Shown: positions 33,698 through 43,239, counted from the first letter of the stretch. The stretch: 64,000 nt of DNA from Chloroflexota bacterium (GCA_014360825.1 JACIWT010000011.1:24400-88399); one strand, 5' to 3'. Program-made: numbers and translations. The notes: generated by a model not told the origin, from the sequence alone.

Positions 33698-33991
33698 CTA
33701 CTGAGGAGGATATTCTCCCCGCAGTTCTTTGATGACTGCTTTGACCGATGCTTTGTCTGGGAATGAGATAGCATTGGCATCGCACACGAATTGGCAGCTC
33801 TGGCAGTATACCTCGCAGTTGTACGGGTTGGCTACCGATACACTCGGTGAACCCCCATCCAACACGTACACATCGTGTTTGCAGTGCATCACACAAGCGC
33901 TGCACCCTTTCACGCAAGCGTCTGGATCTATGCGCGGATACCAGGGAATCAGTGCTCGTGGTATACCCAGGTAGCGTTTGTCTTGCTGCAT
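33698..33991 (-). CDS. Two-cluster ferredoxin with variant first motif (redox island, paralogue 1)
   Basis: 97 residues: LGIPRALIPWYPRIDPD, then CVKGCSACVMHC and CEVYCQSCQFVC. The first cluster motif has three residues between its first two Cys (C-x3-C-x2-C-x3-C) rather than the usual two, as does the second in all three paralogues. It is the first gene after the ArsR regulator, 40 bases away. Expected to be a low-potential cytoplasmic electron carrier. Confidence 0.9.
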   Translation of the reverse strand: MQQDKRYLGIPRALIPWYPRIDPDACVKGCSACVMHCKHDVYVLDGGSPSVSVANPYNCEVYCQSCQFVCDANAISFPDKASVKAVIKELRGEYPPQ

Positions 33992-34031
33992 TGTTGTCCA
34001 GGTCCTTTCTATTGTTAAGGTGTATTTTGAA

Positions 34032-34409
34032 CTACAGATGAGACCGTTCCGCCCGGCACTCAGGACAGGAGCAATTCAGCTCTGCACGCGCGGGTAGTCT
34101 GATTTGCAGTAGAGACTCCTCACCGGACGCGGTAGCCAGGCGAAGGCGAACCTCGCGCAATACCCGCACAATGTCCGTGTCCGCCAGATGGTAGTAGACG
34201 TAGAGGCCCACCTTCCTATCGGCGACCAGTCCTGCCTCTTTTAGGATAGCCAGTTGCTGTGAGACATAGGCCTGGCGCTGTTGCAGAACAGCCACAAGAT
34301 GGCAGACGCAAGCCTCGCCTTGGGTCAGTATGTCTAGGATCTGCAGACGCACTGGATGCGCCAGAGCGCTGTAGAATCGCGCCTCTCGGTCAAACACCTC
34401 TTGTGTCAT
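34032..34409 (-). CDS. ArsR/SmtB-family transcriptional repressor
   Basis: 125 residues from ATG 34409; an earlier TTG lies inside the operator and is unlikely. The winged helix is clear: YSALAHPVRLQILDILTQGEACVCHLV, then QAYVSQQLAILKEAGLVADRKVG. The Cys pair in ACVCHLV sits where ArsR-type sensors bind As(III)/Sb(III), and a C-terminal CSCPEC adds three more thiols. It could therefore sense a thiophilic metalloid, a metal or redox state. It heads the redox operon, with a strong promoter and a palindromic operator directly upstream. Confidence 0.92.
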   Translation of the reverse strand: MTQEVFDREARFYSALAHPVRLQILDILTQGEACVCHLVAVLQQRQAYVSQQLAILKEAGLVADRKVGLYVYYHLADTDIVRVLREVRLRLATASGEESLLQIRLPARAELNCSCPECRAERSHL

Positions 34410-34425
34410 ATTCTGCCCCAGACTG

Positions 34426-34443
34426 TATTCCAAATATGGAATA
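34426..34443. promoter_or_regulatory. ArsR operator candidate
   Basis: TATTCCA-AATA-TGGAATA, a perfect 7+7 inverted repeat placed between the -10 box and the arsR start codon, where repressor binding would block transcription. Suggests autoregulation of the redox operon. Confidence 0.7.
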
Positions 34444-34445
34444 TA

Positions 34446-34474
34446 CTTATAGCATAGTTTCGCTGAGATGTCAA
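34446..34474 (-). promoter_or_regulatory. Sigma-70-type promoter of the ArsR-led redox operon
   Basis: TTGACA (34474-34469) and TATAAG (34451-34446) on the minus strand with a 17-base spacer, directly upstream of the operator palindrome. Confidence 0.75.
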
Positions 34475-34644
34475 ACTTGGGGTGAGCATGTTTGCGCCTG
34501 ATGATAGGGGCAAGAGGGTCTCAAGACGTATTACTGAAAGCAAGATGGTGGCTCTCTGGGAAACCAAGCAGATGCCACCATCTCAACGAACTGCTTATCC
34601 ACTTCGCGATCCGCACGGTGACGAGGCAAAATTATCCTCGGCGC

Positions 34645-36201
34645 TCATCCCTCCCGTTCTACCCGCGTCGTTACGGCGTGCATTAGATCCTTCAACCCTG
34701 GATAAGTAGCAACATATTTATGGAAATAGAAGTCGTAGACTTCCTCCAAGTCCGGATTGGGTTCTACTCGGCGTGTGACCCGCACCATCCGTTCCGCTGC
34801 CTCTTGTAAATCACGATATTGGCCCGAGCCAACTGCAGCACAGATAGCCGAACCCAAGGTCGTGGCCTCTTGTACCTCCGTCAAACTAATGGGCAGTTGG
34901 CAGACATCCGCGTGAATCTGCATCCACAGGGAACTCTTGGTTCCGCCCCCGCAGGCGATCATTTCCGTCACCCGCAAACCAGCCTTGGCCATATCCTCCA
35001 AGATGTGCCGAGTGCCATAGGCAGTGCCCTCGTAGATGGCCCGAAACAGATGTCCCACACTGTGTTTCAGGCTCAGGCCCCAGATAACACCTCGCGCCAA
35101 GGGGTCGCGCAGAGGTGAGCGGTTGCCCTGCCAGTAGTCCAAGAGAACTAAGCCCTCAGCGCCTGGGCACACTGCCGCAGCCTTCTCATCTAGAATCTCA
35201 TAGACGCTTATCCCCCTTTTCTGTGCCTCTACCTGCTCTTGGTAGGCGAAGTTATCGGCAAACCATTTAACAATGGACCCCGTGGAGACCTGACCTCCCT
35301 CCAGAATCCAGAGCCCAGGGATCACAGCATCTGGGTATGGTCCCCAGGCCATAGACCCGAAGACTCCTTCCTGGCTCACGGCCAAGTGGCAGGTGGAAGA
35401 GCCCATGATGAGCGCCAACCGACCCGGCTGGACGACATTTAAGCCGATCATCCCAGCATAAGCGTCTATGCAGCCTTCAATGACCGGAGTGCCAGGGACG
35501 AGGCCCAATTCCGCAGCCACTTCTGGCAACAGCGGACCAACTGGCGCTCCCACTGGCAGTACATCCGGCGGCCACTTGGCGGGCAGGTCGTCCAAGCCCA
35601 CATCGGCCAGCAACTTCTGCGACCAGCCACCCTCCGGACGGGCGTAGTTCCACTTGCACGTCACGTTGTTGATCGAGGCTACCCAGCGCCCAGTCAGTTT
35701 GTAAGTCAGCCAGTCCAGGCTCTCCACAATCTTGTCTGCCTCGCGGTAGATCTCAGGTTCGTTCTCTTTTATCCACAGCGCTTTGGGCAACATCCATTCT
35801 GGCGATTCGATGTTGCCCACGTATTTGAGAATGGGGTCACCGCTGGCAGTCACCCGCTCGGCTTGGTCGTGAGCCCGCACATCCATCCAGAGGAGAGCCC
35901 GCCGCAGAGGGTTACCGTCTTTGTCCACTGGGAGCATGGTGCAGGAGGTATTGTCGAGGCTCAGCCCCACAATTTCCTCGGTGGGCACTCCGCTTTCGGC
36001 CAGACACTCCCGCACAGTGGCCACAGTTGCCTCCCACCAATCCCATGGCTCCTGCTCCGCCCAGCCAGGCTTGGGATGGTACACCGGATACTCACGGGTG
36101 GCGAAGACCAACGGCCTGCCCTCCAAATCAAAGAGCCCAGAACGCAGACTCTGAGTGCCAGAGTCAATCCCTAAAACGTACGGGGGCCTGTGAGCGACCA
36201 T
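34645..36201 (-). CDS. FGGY-family carbohydrate kinase (ribulokinase/xylulokinase-like)
   Basis: 518 residues from ATG 36201, with AAGGAGG eight bases upstream. N-terminal LGIDSGTQSLRSGLFDLEG, catalytic-base region IEGCIDAYAGMIGLN, and ATP-binding-domain segments ALIMGSSTCHL and IACGGGTKSSLWMQIHADV are all typical of FGGY kinases. It is the last gene of the LacI-led sugar operon, after the FucI-like isomerase, so it most likely phosphorylates the ketose that the isomerase makes. It differs from the LsrK-like kinase at 2165-3670 in motif detail. Confidence 0.9.
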   Translation of the reverse strand: MVAHRPPYVLGIDSGTQSLRSGLFDLEGRPLVFATREYPVYHPKPGWAEQEPWDWWEATVATVRECLAESGVPTEEIVGLSLDNTSCTMLPVDKDGNPLRRALLWMDVRAHDQAERVTASGDPILKYVGNIESPEWMLPKALWIKENEPEIYREADKIVESLDWLTYKLTGRWVASINNVTCKWNYARPEGGWSQKLLADVGLDDLPAKWPPDVLPVGAPVGPLLPEVAAELGLVPGTPVIEGCIDAYAGMIGLNVVQPGRLALIMGSSTCHLAVSQEGVFGSMAWGPYPDAVIPGLWILEGGQVSTGSIVKWFADNFAYQEQVEAQKRGISVYEILDEKAAAVCPGAEGLVLLDYWQGNRSPLRDPLARGVIWGLSLKHSVGHLFRAIYEGTAYGTRHILEDMAKAGLRVTEMIACGGGTKSSLWMQIHADVCQLPISLTEVQEATTLGSAICAAVGSGQYRDLQEAAERMVRVTRRVEPNPDLEEVYDFYFHKYVATYPGLKDLMHAVTTRVEREG

Positions 36202-36291
36202 CCCCTCACCCTCCTTCGCTGACTGTGCAGAAGTCAACGTTTTTCTCTCCCATGCGCTCGTATCCGCGTTGGACCCGCAGGGCAGCGAGGT

Positions 36292-37716
36292 TCAGTCTCG
36301 ACCAAAGACCTTGGCCTCTATCCCCAGCAGATCGCAGACCATTACCAATTCATCAACCCAGTCGCCGTAGATAGCGTGGATGTGGTTGGAGGCGTACGTA
36401 GATAAAAACTCCTCACCAGTGCATCGGAACTTGGCAAAAGCATGGGGCCATTCGTAAGTGGTCTGCTTCATTAGGGCTTGGTTCTTCTCTTCGTCGAAGC
36501 GGAGGAACTCCCCGCGAATAATGGCCATCCAATATCGCCCGTCCAAGCGTGTCAGACGGGCGAATGTGGCCTCACCTGGCGCTGTCAGATGGTGCACTGA
36601 GGCCCCACCAGCGGGAAAGTAGAGTTCGCTCTCCGGCATGAAGTGCACGTGGGGCATATTATCGGCGGGATCGAAACTCCGGCCAGCAAAATAGGTGGCG
36701 TGCTCACCAGAGTTCACCAGATCGAAGATGCCCAGATCTTCGTGGTAATGCCGTACGTCAGCGAAGAGGGCCGGGGTACCCGAGAGGTGTTTCATGATCT
36801 CCATGGTGAGCGCCGCATCGGTATCAGCCTCGGTGGCACAGACAATGATATCTTTGGGCCCATCCCAATCGTAGGGATCATTGAGAAAGGCCTCGGTGAC
36901 ATCCATCGTGCAAAAGTTGTTGGTCAATTCTGGCTGCGCTTTGATGCCACAGAAGTCGAGTCTCCACTCATCGATCAGGCGACGAACGGCATAATAACTG
37001 CGGACCTGGCGCCCCAGCGTCTCCCGAGTGAGTTGCTTGCCATCGTAATGGACATTGCCCCAACGCTCTAACCAGCGGATAGCCTTATCCACTTTGGACT
37101 GGGGTACCTCATCGGCCAAACGCACGATCTCCCACTGGTCGATATGTTCGATGTCGATCCCAAATTGCTTCATCCATTGGTCTGTATTGGACACGGCGGT
37201 GTACATTCCCATAGGACGGCCCCCGAAGAGGCCATAGGTTTCACCTTTGATCCTCTTCACTGCTGCCCCAGCCGCTACAAAGGTTTTCACCCGTTTGTAC
37301 ACTTCATCATCCTCGATTTCACCCCAGGTTCGATAGTACTTTACCCCAATTTGGTTAAGCGCACCGGCAGCAGCCAACATGCCCACCAAGCCGGGGTACT
37401 GGGGATTCACGTTGGAGAACAGAAGGATAGGTTGGGGCACGAAGCGGGAGGCAATGGCCGGCAGATGGGGGAAAGCCCATACCGCGAAGTTGAAGATGGT
37501 GACGTCGCAGCATTCCTGAGTCAATCTGGTTCCTTCCCGCTTGGCAACTTCGTTATTCCAGACGATCTCCTCACCAGCGACGACCTCGTATCCATCCGCC
37601 TCCAATCGCTTCCTGAGGCGCTCCTGAAACCCCATATTCATTTCGATCAGTTGGTTATGGACAAATTCCCGTCCATCCGAGAACGTGAGAACGCCTACTC
37701 TGGCTTTGCTACTCAT
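36292..37716 (-). CDS. L-fucose/L-arabinose isomerase-family protein
   Basis: 474 residues from ATG 37716 (AGGAGG five bases upstream). The family pattern is visible: NQLIEMNMGFQERLRKRLEADG, FNFAVWAFPHLPAIA, GLFGGRPMGMYTA, then candidate Mn ligands Glu296 in CATEADTDAALTMEIMK and Asp320 in ALFADVRH, and a late His in ASNHIHAIYGDW. It is shorter than FucI (about 590) and close to the clade of smaller isomerases. It should interconvert an aldose and ketose before the FGGY kinase step. The natural sugar is unknown. Confidence 0.87.
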   Translation of the reverse strand: MSSKARVGVLTFSDGREFVHNQLIEMNMGFQERLRKRLEADGYEVVAGEEIVWNNEVAKREGTRLTQECCDVTIFNFAVWAFPHLPAIASRFVPQPILLFSNVNPQYPGLVGMLAAAGALNQIGVKYYRTWGEIEDDEVYKRVKTFVAAGAAVKRIKGETYGLFGGRPMGMYTAVSNTDQWMKQFGIDIEHIDQWEIVRLADEVPQSKVDKAIRWLERWGNVHYDGKQLTRETLGRQVRSYYAVRRLIDEWRLDFCGIKAQPELTNNFCTMDVTEAFLNDPYDWDGPKDIIVCATEADTDAALTMEIMKHLSGTPALFADVRHYHEDLGIFDLVNSGEHATYFAGRSFDPADNMPHVHFMPESELYFPAGGASVHHLTAPGEATFARLTRLDGRYWMAIIRGEFLRFDEEKNQALMKQTTYEWPHAFAKFRCTGEEFLSTYASNHIHAIYGDWVDELVMVCDLLGIEAKVFGRD

Positions 37717-37793
37717 GTCCACCTCCTGGAGATTATCTAGTGAGTTTAAGAATATTGGGTGTTGGGATAACGAAACCACCGGTTCTTACGCTG

Positions 37794-40406
37794 CTAGGTT
37801 TCTAAGTCGACCCTGAGAGTTGCGCTGGCTCTGAGAGTGAGGCCCTGGTGAAAGGCTAGATGTACTTCTCTGTTCTTTTCGTGCCACTTTGCTTCCAATG
37901 GAGCATTGTCCAAGGTTACCGCTACCGAACGGATGGGGGCGGTCAGGCAACGATAAAAAGTCAGGGTACCCAAGTCCAGTAGTCCATAGGCTAAATGCAG
38001 CACCTGGCATTGCCGGTCCCCCTCCAGTCGCTGTGCGAAGTAGCCCCAACCATTGGCCGTAACGAAGAAGGCTCGGTGATCTTCTGGACTCAGGCGAGGA
38101 GCAAATGCCAACGCCTTGGCCATGGCATCATAGTGATAGCCTGAGGCAGCCTCCAAGAGTGCCCAACTGCTCATGGGGCGCACATAGTGATCGCCACACT
38201 CTACTTCATTCCACGGACTGCGTCGTGTGCCGTCGTAACGGGCACGCACCCCCCGAATGATTGTCAGCGCTTCTTCGACCATACCTTCCCACAAGAGGAG
38301 GGCCGCTACTTCATACTCGATCCCAGTCCAGACCTCATCGCTATACAATATGGGCACCGCTGGCCTCCCTCCCCGTGGCCACGTGCAGTTCAGCAATCCC
38401 GCATCGCCCTCGTCAGCAAACATGCGAGGCTGTTGTCGAAATCCGATGAAGTTCCTCCGCCAGTTGTAGCGCATGATAGATTGCAAAGTGGCACGGATAT
38501 GCTCTCGCGGCAGAAGATACCCTAGATCGAGAAGATGTGCCCACCATTGGCCGAACAACTGGTCAGAGTGGCAGCCTTGACCATACTGATACTTGGGGTG
38601 TTTCCGTAGATCTACATCCTGGATGTAGTATTCCCCGTTCCAAAGCAAGAGATCCAGCAGTTCCCGACCTCGCTCGAAGCGCTCGCGATAGTGGTCTGCC
38701 ATCTCTTGCTCTCCCTGCACACGGGCCATCTCCTCAGCGCTTCGCAACGCAGCCAGATAGAGAGTGCCGATGAAACTGTTGGCTCCATGGAGAGAGATGT
38801 CGTAAGTGTTAGGTTGCTCGCCTTTGATTACGCCATCACCGTCAGTGTCGTGATCATCCATCAGATGAGTCATCAAGCGTTTCACAGCGGGCCATAAACG
38901 ATCGAACCAAGCACGACTGGCTCCATGGCGCACTTCCCGATAGACCTTGAGCACTGTGCCCAGTTCGCCGTCTACGGCATGGTTGTCAGGCCCACCGATC
39001 TTTAACCCCCAAGGTCGTGGCAAATCAAGGGGCAGCGGTGTGCGATGAGGAATAACTCCCTCGGGGCTCATCTGTACCAGGAGATCCACTTCGCGCATGC
39101 CACGTTCCAGTACCGGGAATAGCCTCGCCAGAGAGTGGGCATAGTTCCAGACATGGGTGCAGTTCAGTGGACAACAGCCGCCGGTGTGCCCTTCTCGCGT
39201 GCTTGCGCCGCGGCATCCCTCAAATCCGTAAAAGTAACCATCCTCGGCCCAGAAGCAAGTTGGCGACCGCGGTACGGAGAGAGGCGCAGAGACAGCATCG
39301 AGCAAGACCGGGGGAAGAGTGCTTTCGAACAACATTTCTCGAAAGAGGCGTGTGATGTTGGTGAGACGTTCTACATGTCCATGCACATATTCGACCACAG
39401 CTAGCGCGTTGTCAAAGCGATGGCTGTAGTGATTGCCAATGCGGTAACGGTGCTCGTCAGTTGGCACCCCCAAAAAGGTCTGATCCCAATCCACATAGCG
39501 ATTGGGGAAGTGCCAACACAAGAGGAACGTAACCGTAAGCCTCTCTGCAGGCGCTAATGTAAATGGCACGACCAGAGCAGCGTTCCAAGTACGTCCAACA
39601 GCGCTGGGGCCCGAGGTCTTCAGGTTGATCAATCGTCCGCATTGCCGGAATTCTTCCCAGAGGCGGTTGAGGTCGTCCCAACCAGCCACAGGGATCGCCT
39701 CTTCTCCCCAGGTTGCCAAAGCCATAGTACCCTGGTGAGGGTGATCCATAGGCAATCGACGATTCTCCATCAATATGGCTGTCCAGCCTCGTCGTTGCAC
39801 TACTGTATTCTCGTTTCCCACATAGCCAGGGTTCTCTACGCCGTCAATAGCGGTCAGGCCATCCCAACCGACGGCATTCTGCAAGGTCGCCAGAAGCGAG
39901 ACAGGGAGAAGTTCTTGGCCAGGGTTCTGTAGAGTAAAGTTGAAAAGCACAGCGGGTAACCCAGAATCCTCCACCTCTAGGGGAAGGAAAGGCGAGAAAG
40001 CCTCTAGAGAGATTTTCACAGGCAGAGCGCTGTCCTGATAAGTCAATTGAGTAATAGGATATTCACCGATGAATTCGACGGCCTGCACACCAGGCAGGGC
40101 AGCCAGAAGATGGCGAGAGGCTTCAGGCACTTGGTGATCAGAGACACTGGCGGAGGCAATAAACCCCCGTTCGTCATAAAGAGCATCGCTCATAAGCACC
40201 CGGGTCAACGGCTCCTTGCCTGGCGGCTGACACCAAAGGCCGAAGAAACTACAGGGGAGGTGGGCTTGGTGATTGATGTTGTTGAAAATCTGCCACTGCC
40301 GCAGCCCTCCGTCACCACAGAGGGCCACCGAGCCAGTGCCCAGGCCTCCCAAGGGCATGGCTGCAGCACGCAAAGCCGCACCCCGATAGAGAAACAGCCT
40401 CTCCAT
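37794..40406 (-). CDS. GH116-family glycoside hydrolase
   Basis: 870 residues. It opens with MPLGGLGTGSVALCGDGGLRQW, the GH116 N-terminal hallmark. The (alpha/alpha)6 domain shows NCTHVWNYAHSLARLFPVLE, DHDTDGDGVIKG and NTYDISLHGANSFIGTLYLA, whose Asp corresponds to the catalytic acid of GH116 beta-glucosidases, and WTGIEYEVAALLLWEGM near the C-terminus. No signal peptide, so it acts in the cytoplasm on imported glycosides. Substrates in the family include beta-glucosides, beta-xylosides and glucosylceramide. It stands between the ABC permease and the isomerase. Confidence 0.9.
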   Translation of the reverse strand: MERLFLYRGAALRAAAMPLGGLGTGSVALCGDGGLRQWQIFNNINHQAHLPCSFFGLWCQPPGKEPLTRVLMSDALYDERGFIASASVSDHQVPEASRHLLAALPGVQAVEFIGEYPITQLTYQDSALPVKISLEAFSPFLPLEVEDSGLPAVLFNFTLQNPGQELLPVSLLATLQNAVGWDGLTAIDGVENPGYVGNENTVVQRRGWTAILMENRRLPMDHPHQGTMALATWGEEAIPVAGWDDLNRLWEEFRQCGRLINLKTSGPSAVGRTWNAALVVPFTLAPAERLTVTFLLCWHFPNRYVDWDQTFLGVPTDEHRYRIGNHYSHRFDNALAVVEYVHGHVERLTNITRLFREMLFESTLPPVLLDAVSAPLSVPRSPTCFWAEDGYFYGFEGCRGASTREGHTGGCCPLNCTHVWNYAHSLARLFPVLERGMREVDLLVQMSPEGVIPHRTPLPLDLPRPWGLKIGGPDNHAVDGELGTVLKVYREVRHGASRAWFDRLWPAVKRLMTHLMDDHDTDGDGVIKGEQPNTYDISLHGANSFIGTLYLAALRSAEEMARVQGEQEMADHYRERFERGRELLDLLLWNGEYYIQDVDLRKHPKYQYGQGCHSDQLFGQWWAHLLDLGYLLPREHIRATLQSIMRYNWRRNFIGFRQQPRMFADEGDAGLLNCTWPRGGRPAVPILYSDEVWTGIEYEVAALLLWEGMVEEALTIIRGVRARYDGTRRSPWNEVECGDHYVRPMSSWALLEAASGYHYDAMAKALAFAPRLSPEDHRAFFVTANGWGYFAQRLEGDRQCQVLHLAYGLLDLGTLTFYRCLTAPIRSVAVTLDNAPLEAKWHEKNREVHLAFHQGLTLRASATLRVDLET

Positions 40407-40407
40407 C

Positions 40408-41217
40408 TCACTGCCTTCGGCTCAAAACCGCGAGCAACAACAAACCCAACAAGGTCATTACGATCATCAAGGCGGATATGGCAGCAATGACAGGGCTCAA
40501 TGTGTAACGCAATCCGGTATAGATCTGCACCGGGAGTGTCAGGTTGCGAGTACCGATGATGAAGTTAGTGACAATCAGTTCATTGAATGAGTCAAGGAAG
40601 GAGAAAATAGCGGCAATCATGATCCCGGTGCGAATCAGCGGAAGAGTAACTCGCCAAAAGGTAGCCAACCGGTTGGCACCCAGGTTCATCGCCGCCAACT
40701 CCAAATTGGTATCAAAACGATAAAGGACGGCAGTGATAACCAGGATTACCATGGGAGTCCCCAAGACGGTGTGGGCCATAACCACGCCCAAAGTGGTGCC
40801 TACTAACCGCAACTTGACATACACGGCATAGGCAGCCACAGCAATGACGATCGGAGGGATCATCATTGGGGAGAGCAAAATGAGGTTGACAATCCGCTTG
40901 CCTCGAAAGCGGCCTCGCACGAGGGCCAAGGAAGCCATCGTGCCCAAAACAATTTTGACCACCGTAGAGAGAAAGGCATATCGAAGACTTAATATCGCCG
41001 GTCGAAACCAATTCTTGTCCTCAAAAAATGTGCGGTAATGGCGCAGAGAAAGTCCCCGCGGCGGAAACCGGAGTATTTCGGTGTCGCTGAAAGACATGGC
41101 GATGACCAATAGTGCTGGTAATATCATGAGCAGAAAAACCAGGCTCGCAAAGAGAACCAACAAGACCTGCCCCCAGCGGGACCCATGATGATAACGTCTG
41201 AGCGCGGTTTCGGTCAT
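40408..41217 (-). CDS. ABC transporter permease, PotC-like
   Basis: 269 residues with six predicted membrane segments and the EAA-type loop AAMNLGANRLATFWRVTLPLI that contacts the ATPase. The N-terminal SFSDTEILRFPPRGLSLRHY resembles PotC/YdcV-type permeases of polyamine-class importers. It pairs with the permease at 42337-43239. Start two bases after the ATPase stop. Confidence 0.9.
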   Translation of the reverse strand: MTETALRRYHHGSRWGQVLLVLFASLVFLLMILPALLVIAMSFSDTEILRFPPRGLSLRHYRTFFEDKNWFRPAILSLRYAFLSTVVKIVLGTMASLALVRGRFRGKRIVNLILLSPMMIPPIVIAVAAYAVYVKLRLVGTTLGVVMAHTVLGTPMVILVITAVLYRFDTNLELAAMNLGANRLATFWRVTLPLIRTGIMIAAIFSFLDSFNELIVTNFIIGTRNLTLPVQIYTGLRYTLSPVIAAISALMIVMTLLGLLLLAVLSRRQ

Positions 41218-41218
41218 T

Positions 41219-42310
41219 TCACACCACTTTCGCGTCCACCAGGTCCCAGCCGATGGTCACTGGGGTCCCACGGCCACGACCCTTCGGATCAAAGCGCCCT
41301 GCTTGTTTCACTATCAAGCACAACTCTTTGCTCAAACCAACTCGATATTTTGTTATCTCACCGATATAGATCACTTCTTCGATAACCCCAGTGTAGGTGT
41401 TAGCCAATGCCTCCCCCGGAGCGAGAAAGCGGATCATCGCCGGTCGGATGGCTAGAGTTACTCTTTGCCCGACAGCCAATCCTTCCCTCGCAGCCACCCG
41501 GACTATCACGCTATTCTCCACACGGACAGCACTATAGGCTGTCCCCAATTCTACCACCTCGCCCTGCAAAAGGTTCGTCTCGCCGATGAAATCGGCCACG
41601 AAGCGGCTCTGTGGACGCTCGTAGAGTTCCTGTGGCGTCCCCACCTGCTCGATCCGGCCCTGGTTTATCACCGCGATGCGGTCAGACATCACCAAAGCCT
41701 CCTCTTGGTCGTGGGTCACGTAAATCACCGTGATGTGCAGTCGCTCTTGGATGTGTTTGATCTCCAATTGCATGTGTTCACGCAACTTTCGGTCCAAGGA
41801 GCCAAGGGGCTCGTCCATCAACAGCACCCGGGGGTTAAAGACCAAAGCACGGGCCAAAGCGATGCGTTGTTGCTGACCGCCACTCAGTTGGCGGGGATAA
41901 CGTCCTTCGAAGCCCGGCAACTGTACCAACTCCAATACCCTGGCCACTTCCTCGGCAATCTTGGTTTTGTCTACCCGCCGCATTTCCAATGGGAAAGCAA
42001 TGTTCCCAAAGACGGTCATATGTGGGAAAAGAGCGTAGTTCTGGAAAACCATGCCAATATTGCGCCGATATGGAGGCACGGCCACAATGGAAGCCCCATC
42101 CATCAAAATGTCGCCCGCCGTGGGGAGTTCGAAACCAGCGATCAAACGCAGAGTGGTCGTCTTCCCCGACCCACTAGGCCCGAGCAAGGTCAGGAACTCG
42201 CCACCCTGAATATCTAAGGTGATCTGGTCAACGGCTACCGTATTTCCAAAACGCTTGGTTAAACTTTCGAGCCGGATCTCGGCGCCCCGACTCTCACCTG
42301 AAAGACTCAT
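41219..42310 (-). CDS. ABC transporter ATPase, PotA-like with TOBE domain
   Basis: 363 residues from ATG 42310. Walker A GPSGSGKTTT, Q loop FQNYALFPHMT, signature LSGGQQQRIALARAL, Walker B VLLMDEPLGSLD and the switch HDQEEAL are all intact. The C-terminal ~110 residues form a TOBE domain (RPAMIRFL...YIGEITKYRV), typical of importers of the polyamine/sugar/iron group. It energises uptake with the two permeases and the binding protein of the same operon. Confidence 0.94.
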   Translation of the reverse strand: MSLSGESRGAEIRLESLTKRFGNTVAVDQITLDIQGGEFLTLLGPSGSGKTTTLRLIAGFELPTAGDILMDGASIVAVPPYRRNIGMVFQNYALFPHMTVFGNIAFPLEMRRVDKTKIAEEVARVLELVQLPGFEGRYPRQLSGGQQQRIALARALVFNPRVLLMDEPLGSLDRKLREHMQLEIKHIQERLHITVIYVTHDQEEALVMSDRIAVINQGRIEQVGTPQELYERPQSRFVADFIGETNLLQGEVVELGTAYSAVRVENSVIVRVAAREGLAVGQRVTLAIRPAMIRFLAPGEALANTYTGVIEEVIYIGEITKYRVGLSKELCLIVKQAGRFDPKGRGRGTPVTIGWDLVDAKVV

Positions 42311-42336
42311 TACTTCGTCCCCCTTACGACTGGTTT

Positions 42337-43239
42337 CTATAGCACGATCAATTCTCCACTGGTCCTCTCCAGCAGAAATCGCTGTAATAGAGCAACTAAA
42401 CCAATGGTAATTATCAGCAACACCACTGCTAGAGCAGAGGCGAAAGGCCAATTCAGGAGTTGCGTCACCTGCTGTTCAATGAGTTTACCCACCATCAGGA
42501 CACGCGGTCCCCCTAACACAGCCGGTGTTATGTAGTAACCCAGCGAAAGGATCAGAAGAAATAGGACGCCAGTGTTGACTCCAGGGAGGCTCAAGGGAAA
42601 AACCACCCGCCAGAAGGCTTGCAATTCGGTGGCTCCTAGGCTCTTGGCTGCCAAGACAAGATTGGGGTCAATCCCCTGCAGCACGCTGTAAATAGGGAGG
42701 ATCATCAGTGGTAACTGGATCACCACCATTGCCAGGATCGGTGCCGGCTCGTTCAACATCAGTTTTAGCGGCTGGGCGATCAACCCCAAGCCCAACAACA
42801 GTTCGTTGATGACACCGTGTGTTTGTAAGAGCACCAACCACGCATAGACCTGGACTAACCAGTTGGCCAGCATAGGAAAGAGTACAAAACCCAGTAGAAG
42901 ATTAGACAGAGGCGGTTTGGTTTGAGACAGCAGGTAAGCGACTGGATAGCCGGTTAAGAACGTGAATAGTGTCACCAGCAGACTGATGCGGAATGTGCGC
43001 AGGAGCACCTCTCGGTAGAGGGGCGTTTCGACTAGATGGAGGTAATGTTTCAGCGTAAACGTTGGGTCCATGGTACTGAGCGGCAGAAGCCGCAGTACGG
43101 GGATTATCAGAAAAAGAACGAAAACAATCAGAATAGGCGAGAGGAGTACTAAGGACTGCCGCGGCGAGTATTCGGTTAGGGATCCCTCCCATCGGCGATC
43201 AGGAATGATCCGATGCACAAGTGTACGAAGAATATCCAT
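42337..43239 (-). CDS. ABC transporter permease, PotB-like
   Basis: 300 residues from ATG 43239 (GGGAG ten bases upstream); a longer frame begins at 43338 without support. Six membrane segments, with the EAA-type loop AAKSLGATELQAFWRVVFPLSLPG. LLSPILIVFVLFLIIPVLRLL is the first helix. Forms the membrane channel with the PotC-like partner. Confidence 0.9.
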   Translation of the reverse strand: MDILRTLVHRIIPDRRWEGSLTEYSPRQSLVLLSPILIVFVLFLIIPVLRLLPLSTMDPTFTLKHYLHLVETPLYREVLLRTFRISLLVTLFTFLTGYPVAYLLSQTKPPLSNLLLGFVLFPMLANWLVQVYAWLVLLQTHGVINELLLGLGLIAQPLKLMLNEPAPILAMVVIQLPLMILPIYSVLQGIDPNLVLAAKSLGATELQAFWRVVFPLSLPGVNTGVLFLLILSLGYYITPAVLGGPRVLMVGKLIEQQVTQLLNWPFASALAVVLLIITIGLVALLQRFLLERTSGELIVL

